NCBI GenBank assembly: GCA_943372215.1
Contig: CALRXU020000014.1
Span: 62,001-126,000 of the forward strand
Direction of reading: 5' to 3'
DNA length: 64,000 nucleotides
Origin: UBA6183 sp943372215
GTDB lineage: Bacteria; Bacteroidota; Bacteroidia; UKL13-3
Shown here: positions 59,898 through 64,000 of the stretch, one piece after another
How positions within the stretch are numbered: the first letter of the stretch is position 1
Layout of the letters: each line of letters starts with the position of its first letter
The notes under the pieces: model-generated
Databases searched by the model: none
Told to the model about the DNA's origin: nothing
The model's input: only the letters and a program-made list of their open reading frames with translations
Translations under genes and position numbers: made by a program

Positions 59898-61459
59898 TAT
59901 TTAATGAATCTTAGTTGCAATTTACTTTTAGTATGGGTGTATAATTTCTTTAATAACTCTTCATGTTCTTTTCCATGTGGTAATAAACGTGTAATAAACA
60001 AAATGGAAATGGATGTTATGATGAGCATGATAAAATAACCTATTCCTAAACTGAACCAATTACTGAAAGGAATGGGGAAAAAATAGTAAACACAAAAAGC
60101 CATGCAGGTGCCTGTAAGAATGGGGCCAAAAATGGCGGTGAGAATAGCAGAAAAAGGAACAACATTTTTGAGTGCTGTATACATTACTCGTGTAATAGCT
60201 GCTGATTGAGCCACGGAAGCAAACAATGCACTCCAACCAGCTCCCTTTAAGCCAAAAATAGGCAGCACCACTAATGAGGCTACTACTGTAACTAATCCAG
60301 TTAGAATAGCGATGTAAGTGATCTTTTGGGTTTTGCCAATTCCTAAAAGGAAAAAGTAGCCCGCAGTTGTTGCAGATCCAAAGGCGCCTGCTACACAAAT
60401 AGTTTGTAACACAAATTCCCCTTGCAAAGCAATTGATTCATTTTTCATCCACAACAATATAAGAGAATGTGCAAATGGAACAACAGATACTAACAAGGTT
60501 ACGGCCACAGAAGTTGTTATCCATGTTGACTTGATAAGAATATTGGCCTTTCTTTTCTCCGTGTCATTGCTAATGGAGCTAAACATTGGAAAAAGTACTT
60601 CAGACAATTTATGTACCAACATATAAATTTTTTGCTGGATATTCAAAACCACGTTATAGATGCCTACAGAAGCCGTATTTAAAATGACGCCCATTACATA
60701 TTTTTCGGCTTGTTGCGCCAATATACCTCCAACCTGTGCAATGGTTTGCCAACCACCATAATTAAAGGACGCTTTCCAAGCTTCTTTATCAATTTTAGGT
60801 GCCAGCGAAATATTGGGCAGGGACAGCCGAGCGCTAAAATACCAAAACAATAACGCAATAAATTGGCCCAATACTGTTGCAATGGTAAAACCAAGTAATC
60901 CCCATTGTTGGTTTAATAACACAAAAGTAAAAATAGCTGTTGCAATTACCGACAATAAATTACCTAGGGCTACTTTTTTGAATTGTTGCAGGGCCACAGG
61001 CACTCCCATAAAGGTTGCTGAGCATTGGTTAAAAAGCCAACCGAATGCAATAACCCGCATACAATTGGTAATGGTTTGAGTTAAATCTTCACTTATCTGT
61101 GCATGAAAAGCCTGCATAACTAAAGGTCCACCAACAACAAAAACAAGCAGGCATCCCAATAAGCCAATTGTTAAATTCATGAAAAAAGTGGTGCGTATAT
61201 AGGTCCCTGCTTTTATGAAATCTCCCTGATGCACATTTTCAGCAACAAACTTGGTTGTAGCTTCACCAAATCCGAGATTGGTTAAATTGAGAGGTGCAAT
61301 GATAACAAACAACAAGGCAGAGATTCCATAAGATTCAATTCCAATTTGTGCAACAACATACCTTAGCAAGTAAAAATTAATAAGCAGCCCAATCACAAAA
61401 CTTGCAATGTTTAGTATTGAGTTTTTGATTGTTTTTACTGCTAAAGATTGATCCGACAT
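59897..61459 (-). CDS. Wzx-type polysaccharide flippase
   Basis: Lipid-linked oligosaccharide flippase (MOP superfamily), 520 residues with about 14 TM helices. N-terminal KTIKNSILNIASFVIGLLINFYLLRYVVAQIGIESYG matches the Wzx/RfbX pattern, and LNLTNLGFGEATTKFVAE and GGWQTIAQVGGILAQQAEKYVMG follow. It is the export step of the surface polysaccharide made by this locus. It overlaps asnB by one base and follows the aminotransferase gene by 30 bp. Confidence 0.92.
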   Translation of the reverse strand: MSDQSLAVKTIKNSILNIASFVIGLLINFYLLRYVVAQIGIESYGISALLFVIIAPLNLTNLGFGEATTKFVAENVHQGDFIKAGTYIRTTFFMNLTIGLLGCLLVFVVGGPLVMQAFHAQISEDLTQTITNCMRVIAFGWLFNQCSATFMGVPVALQQFKKVALGNLLSVIATAIFTFVLLNQQWGLLGFTIATVLGQFIALLFWYFSARLSLPNISLAPKIDKEAWKASFNYGGWQTIAQVGGILAQQAEKYVMGVILNTASVGIYNVVLNIQQKIYMLVHKLSEVLFPMFSSISNDTEKRKANILIKSTWITTSVAVTLLVSVVPFAHSLILLWMKNESIALQGEFVLQTICVAGAFGSATTAGYFFLLGIGKTQKITYIAILTGLVTVVASLVVLPIFGLKGAGWSALFASVAQSAAITRVMYTALKNVVPFSAILTAIFGPILTGTCMAFCVYYFFPIPFSNWFSLGIGYFIMLIITSISILFITRLLPHGKEHEELLKKLYTHTKSKLQLRFIK

Positions 61460-61489
61460 AGGTCGAAAGATAATATTATCCTTTGGGAT

Positions 61490-62593
61490 TTATAGATTAA
61501 TTGCCGTTTTCACAGAAGAACAAATATATTCTATTTGTTCTTCTGTTAATTCAGCATACATAGGCAACGATAGCAGTTGATTCATTTGACCGCTCGCCAC
61601 GGGAAAATCTTTACTTGAATGGCCTAGATGGGCGTAGGCTTTAAGCAGAGGCAGAGCAATCGGATAATGTATACCTGTTTCAATCCCTTTGGATTTTAGT
61701 GTTTGCTGAACCAGCTCTCTATTGTTTACTTTAATTACGTAAAGGTGGAATACATGACGACTACCATTAGGTGTAAAAGGTAGCTGTAAACCTGCTTCTA
61801 CTAAATATTGGTTGTAAAGATTAGCATTACGAATACGAGCTTCTGTCCAAGCTTCTAGATGCGGCAGTTTAACGCTTAAAACAGCCGCTTGAATTCCATC
61901 TAATCGGCTATTCCTGCCCTCTATGCCGTGATCGTGTTTACCTAATCTGCCATGGTTTGCCATCATACGAACTTTTGTAGCGATGTGTTCATCATTAGTT
62001 GCCATTCCACCGGCATCTCCGTATGCTCCCAGATTTTTTCCAGGATAAAAGCTAAATGAAGAGGCATGACCAATTGTACCGACATTTTTTTCTTTATACT
62101 TTGCCCCGTGGGCCTGAGCGCAATCTTCAATCACAATAAGGTTATGTTTTTTGCTAATGGCCATTATTTCATCCATGTCTGCTGGGCATCCATATAGATG
62201 AACAGGAATAATGGCTTTTGTTTTAGCTGTTATTTTAGCCTCAATCAGATTAGTATCAATGGTGTAGGTATCAGGCTTTGAGTCAACAAATACAACATTG
62301 GCTCCAACTGTTGTTATGCATTCAGAAGTTGATATCCAACTATTGGCTGGAACAATAACCTCATCTCCGTTGCCGATACCGTATGCTTGCAACAATAGCT
62401 CAAGAGAATCGGTTCCGTTAGCACAGCTTATTACATGTTTCACCCCCAAGTAATTCGCAAATTCTTCTTCAAATTGTTTGGCATATTTACCACTTATAAA
62501 GGCAGTTTCGTTTATCACGGATTGAATCGCATCATCTATAGAAATACGAAGCTGATCATATTGAAGTTTTAAATCAACAAAAGGAATTATCAT
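61490..62593 (-). CDS. DegT/DnrJ/EryC1/StrS-type sugar aminotransferase
   Basis: PLP-dependent aminotransferase making an amino-sugar nucleotide, 367 residues. FVDLKLQYDQLR at the start; GTDSLELLLQAYGIGNGDEVIVPANSW; VHLYGCPADMDEI; IEDCAQAHGAKY; the PLP lysine in SFSFYPGKNLGAYGDAGGM; HGRLGKHDHGIEGRNSRLDGIQAAVL. All family marks are conserved. In this locus it would convert a keto-sugar to an amino-sugar, possibly upstream of the acyltransferase or AsnB. Confidence 0.94.
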   Translation of the reverse strand: MIIPFVDLKLQYDQLRISIDDAIQSVINETAFISGKYAKQFEEEFANYLGVKHVISCANGTDSLELLLQAYGIGNGDEVIVPANSWISTSECITTVGANVVFVDSKPDTYTIDTNLIEAKITAKTKAIIPVHLYGCPADMDEIMAISKKHNLIVIEDCAQAHGAKYKEKNVGTIGHASSFSFYPGKNLGAYGDAGGMATNDEHIATKVRMMANHGRLGKHDHGIEGRNSRLDGIQAAVLSVKLPHLEAWTEARIRNANLYNQYLVEAGLQLPFTPNGSRHVFHLYVIKVNNRELVQQTLKSKGIETGIHYPIALPLLKAYAHLGHSSKDFPVASGQMNQLLSLPMYAELTEEQIEYICSSVKTAINL

Positions 62594-62611
62594 ATAAAGT
62601 AATCTATGAAG

Positions 62612-63337
62612 TTAAGCTTCGCAAATAACAGCAATATTTGAACAAATTTCAGATGGGGCTTCTAAGCTTATTTTAAAAATAGCGTCTAAAAGTTCACGAC
62701 TCCATCCCTTCATCTGTGCATTTGATACGAGTTTAATCATATATCCCCTAGTTTCAAGTATTTTGAATCCTGCAGATTTAATATCAGCCTCAAATTCTTT
62801 AATTGTATAAACACGTCTATGACCAAGCTGAATATCCTGACCGTTTAACTCATTACGTTGCTTTAGAAGATTCATTTCAACACCTATTCTTCTATGAAGT
62901 GAATCAGCATGTGGTACTGAAAATATGGCCTTTGCCCCAGGTTTAAGCGACTTTTTAGCTTGTCTCATAATCCCTACTGGATCATCCACGTGCTCTAAAA
63001 TATGATTACCCAACAATACATCAAACTTCTCTTTCGCCTCATATTCTTCAAAAAGGGTTTTAACTACTGTATACCCAGCATCTTTACTATAAAAATCTCG
63101 GATAACATTGTCACTTCCTTCCAATATAACAAACTCCTCATATTCTTTAGCAAGCAGACCTGCTATATAACCATCACCTAAGCCAAGTTGAATCGCCCTT
63201 CCTCCAGTAAGCTTTCTTAATTTAATCAGTTCAGCAGAATTATAACTTATTATATCTTGATTCAACTTTCCGGCTTCAGTAGTATAAATATCTGATGTTT
63301 GATTAAGCCTTTCTAACTCTTTTGACCTGTTTTCCAT
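62612..63337 (-). CDS. Class I SAM-dependent methyltransferase
   Basis: A 241-residue methyltransferase. Motif I reads GRAIQLGLGDGYIAGLLAKEYEEFVILEGSD, followed by KFDVLLGNHILEHVDDPVGIMRQAKKSLKPGAKAIFSVPHADSLHRRIG. The C-terminal part (LGHRRVYTIKEFEADIKSAGFKIL) is typical of the type-11/23 group. Its ATG overlaps the stop of the HAD gene by one base (TAATG). Confidence 0.88.
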   Translation of the reverse strand: MENRSKELERLNQTSDIYTTEAGKLNQDIISYNSAELIKLRKLTGGRAIQLGLGDGYIAGLLAKEYEEFVILEGSDNVIRDFYSKDAGYTVVKTLFEEYEAKEKFDVLLGNHILEHVDDPVGIMRQAKKSLKPGAKAIFSVPHADSLHRRIGVEMNLLKQRNELNGQDIQLGHRRVYTIKEFEADIKSAGFKILETRGYMIKLVSNAQMKGWSRELLDAIFKISLEAPSEICSNIAVICEA

Positions 63338-63885
63338 TATGTTATATTATTAATATGTTTAAAATCAATATTAGCTCCTTCTGCAAACAGCTGGTCGGTT
63401 TCCGTATCACCAATCATTATGTATGATTCTTTCCGATATGACCCTGTTAATGAGCAAAGTATATTAAACGGATTGATATTAGGTTTGCTCTTTATTACAT
63501 CATCAATTCCGATAACAGCCTTACATTTATTTGCTACCTGCATTTGTCGCAAAGCAATATTAATTGTTTCGTTGAGATTATTTGAAATTATGTAGAAGTC
63601 CTCAACCGAATCGAGTAAATTAATATTCACGTTTGTATAACTGACAGCATTGCCATCCATTTCAAATTTTCTTATTTCGCTCAACAACAATACTTTATCA
63701 CTTGGATTGTTTTTTTGATAAATGATATTTATCATTTCCATCAGCTTAAGTGGCTTATCCCAGTTATAACGTTTAGCAAATTGCTGATATATAACACTCT
63801 TAAGCCCTGCCCAATCTACATTTAAGTCGCAAATTGTTCCATCGAAATCAAGAATGACAAAATCATATTGTTTTATTGTTTTCAT
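63337..63885 (-). CDS. HAD-family hydrolase
   Basis: A 182-residue haloacid-dehalogenase-type phosphatase. Motif I VILDFDGTICDLNVD (DxDGT), motif II Ser/Thr in FYIISNNLNE, motif III Lys in VIKSKPNINPF and motif IV in YIMIGDTETDQLFAEG are recognised. The cap is small (C1-type). It probably dephosphorylates a sugar-phosphate intermediate of the polysaccharide; the substrate is not known. Its start overlaps the end of the partial gene to the right by 23 bases. Confidence 0.87.
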   Translation of the reverse strand: MKTIKQYDFVILDFDGTICDLNVDWAGLKSVIYQQFAKRYNWDKPLKLMEMINIIYQKNNPSDKVLLLSEIRKFEMDGNAVSYTNVNINLLDSVEDFYIISNNLNETINIALRQMQVANKCKAVIGIDDVIKSKPNINPFNILCSLTGSYRKESYIMIGDTETDQLFAEGANIDFKHINNIT

Positions 63886-64000
63886 CCAAAATAATTTCTT
63901 CCCAATACCTTGTCATGCTTATACCCACCTTCGTATTGCAATCATGCTTATACACAGGTAAATTGAGCATTACCTTTATCACCTGCAACGGAATATTGGC
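63863..64000 (-). CDS. C-terminal fragment of an unidentified protein
   Basis: A frame open from the right window edge for 45 codons, ending at TGA 63863-63865 (NIPLQVIKVMLNLPVYKHDCNTKV ... RYWEEIILDENNKTI in part). The 23-base overlap with the HAD start and uniform direction fit a further gene of the same operon. Too short to assign; a nucleotidyl- or glycosyltransferase would suit the locus but is not shown. Confidence 0.45.
   Translation of the reverse strand, partial: ANIPLQVIKVMLNLPVYKHDCNTKVGISMTRYWEEIILDENNKTI

Noticed and set aside
52462..64000. Horizontal transfer of the polysaccharide locus
   Set aside because: Surface-glycan loci are often exchanged, but no mobility gene, tRNA or repeat marks either border and the right end is outside the window.

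Overview
The window is chromosomal DNA of a member of the Bacteroidota. Evidence: two large proteins with type IX secretion C-terminal sorting domains, two TonB-dependent receptors, a PorG-like outer-membrane protein, a short primary sigma factor without region 1.1, menaquinone genes menD and menB, and promoters of the Bacteroidota type (TAnnTTTG at -7, sometimes with TTTG/TTTA about 19 bp upstream). Shine-Dalgarno sequences are generally absent. The exact genus cannot be named; gene content fits a pigmented, non-parasitic Chitinophagales/Cytophagales/Flavobacteriia-like bacterium.

Layout. 1-1.2 kb: 5' part of a TonB-dependent receptor. 1.4-5.5 kb: carotenoid operon (MarR regulator, CrtI/CrtD-type desaturase, CruF-type hydratase, CrtZ hydroxylase, fused CrtYcd lycopene cyclase), the gene set expected for a saproxanthin-like monocyclic carotenoid. 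5.5-6.6 kb: HAD phosphatase and a CAT-anticodon tRNA followed by a tandem 91-bp array of tRNA 3'-end copies carrying a palindrome. 6.7-12.9 kb: a helical-repeat protein, a T9SS-exported beta-propeller protein, and a four-gene stress-type operon (DUF4142 lipoprotein, flavin/PLP-oxidase-like protein, alpha/beta hydrolase, PA2169-type four-helix protein) ended by a strong terminator.

13.0-18.5 kb is the accessory part: short orphan genes (Fic AMP-transferase, lipoprotein, unknown proteins, a DUF4468 protein, a two-TM protein, an XRE regulator) separated by related imperfect-palindromic repeats, resembling a cassette array. 18.5-28.8 kb is housekeeping: isocitrate dehydrogenase, RadC, GltX, an enoyl-CoA hydratase, and an SDR-MenB-MenD operon. 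28.8-31.9 kb is a thiamine-uptake module: a TonB-dependent receptor behind a TPP riboswitch, divergent from a PnuT/PnuC-type inner-membrane transporter. 32-43.8 kb: a 1065-residue choice-of-anchor-A/PKD/T9SS protein, an endonuclease/phosphatase-family membrane protein, two tandem rhomboid proteases, RpoD, MarC, FabG, a VWA membrane protein and RecR.

44-52.3 kb: sodium/solute symporter, a MetH lacking the homocysteine domain, PorG-like protein, NadK-CBS-hydrolase operon and an orphan PabA/TrpG amidotransferase. 52.4-64 kb: a surface-polysaccharide locus built of two convergent operons (acetyltransferase, two methyltransferases, epimerase and glycosyltransferase on +; HAD, methyltransferase, aminotransferase, Wzx flippase, AsnB and glycosyltransferase on -), open at the right end.

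The most notable signals are the tRNA-3'/palindrome tandem array, four to five genes whose -7 box ends 2-4 bases before the ATG (leaderless mRNAs), a 10-codon leaderless ORF coupled to fic by an ATGA overlap, and the repeat-separated cassette region. No CRISPR array, insertion sequence, integrase or rRNA gene was seen.
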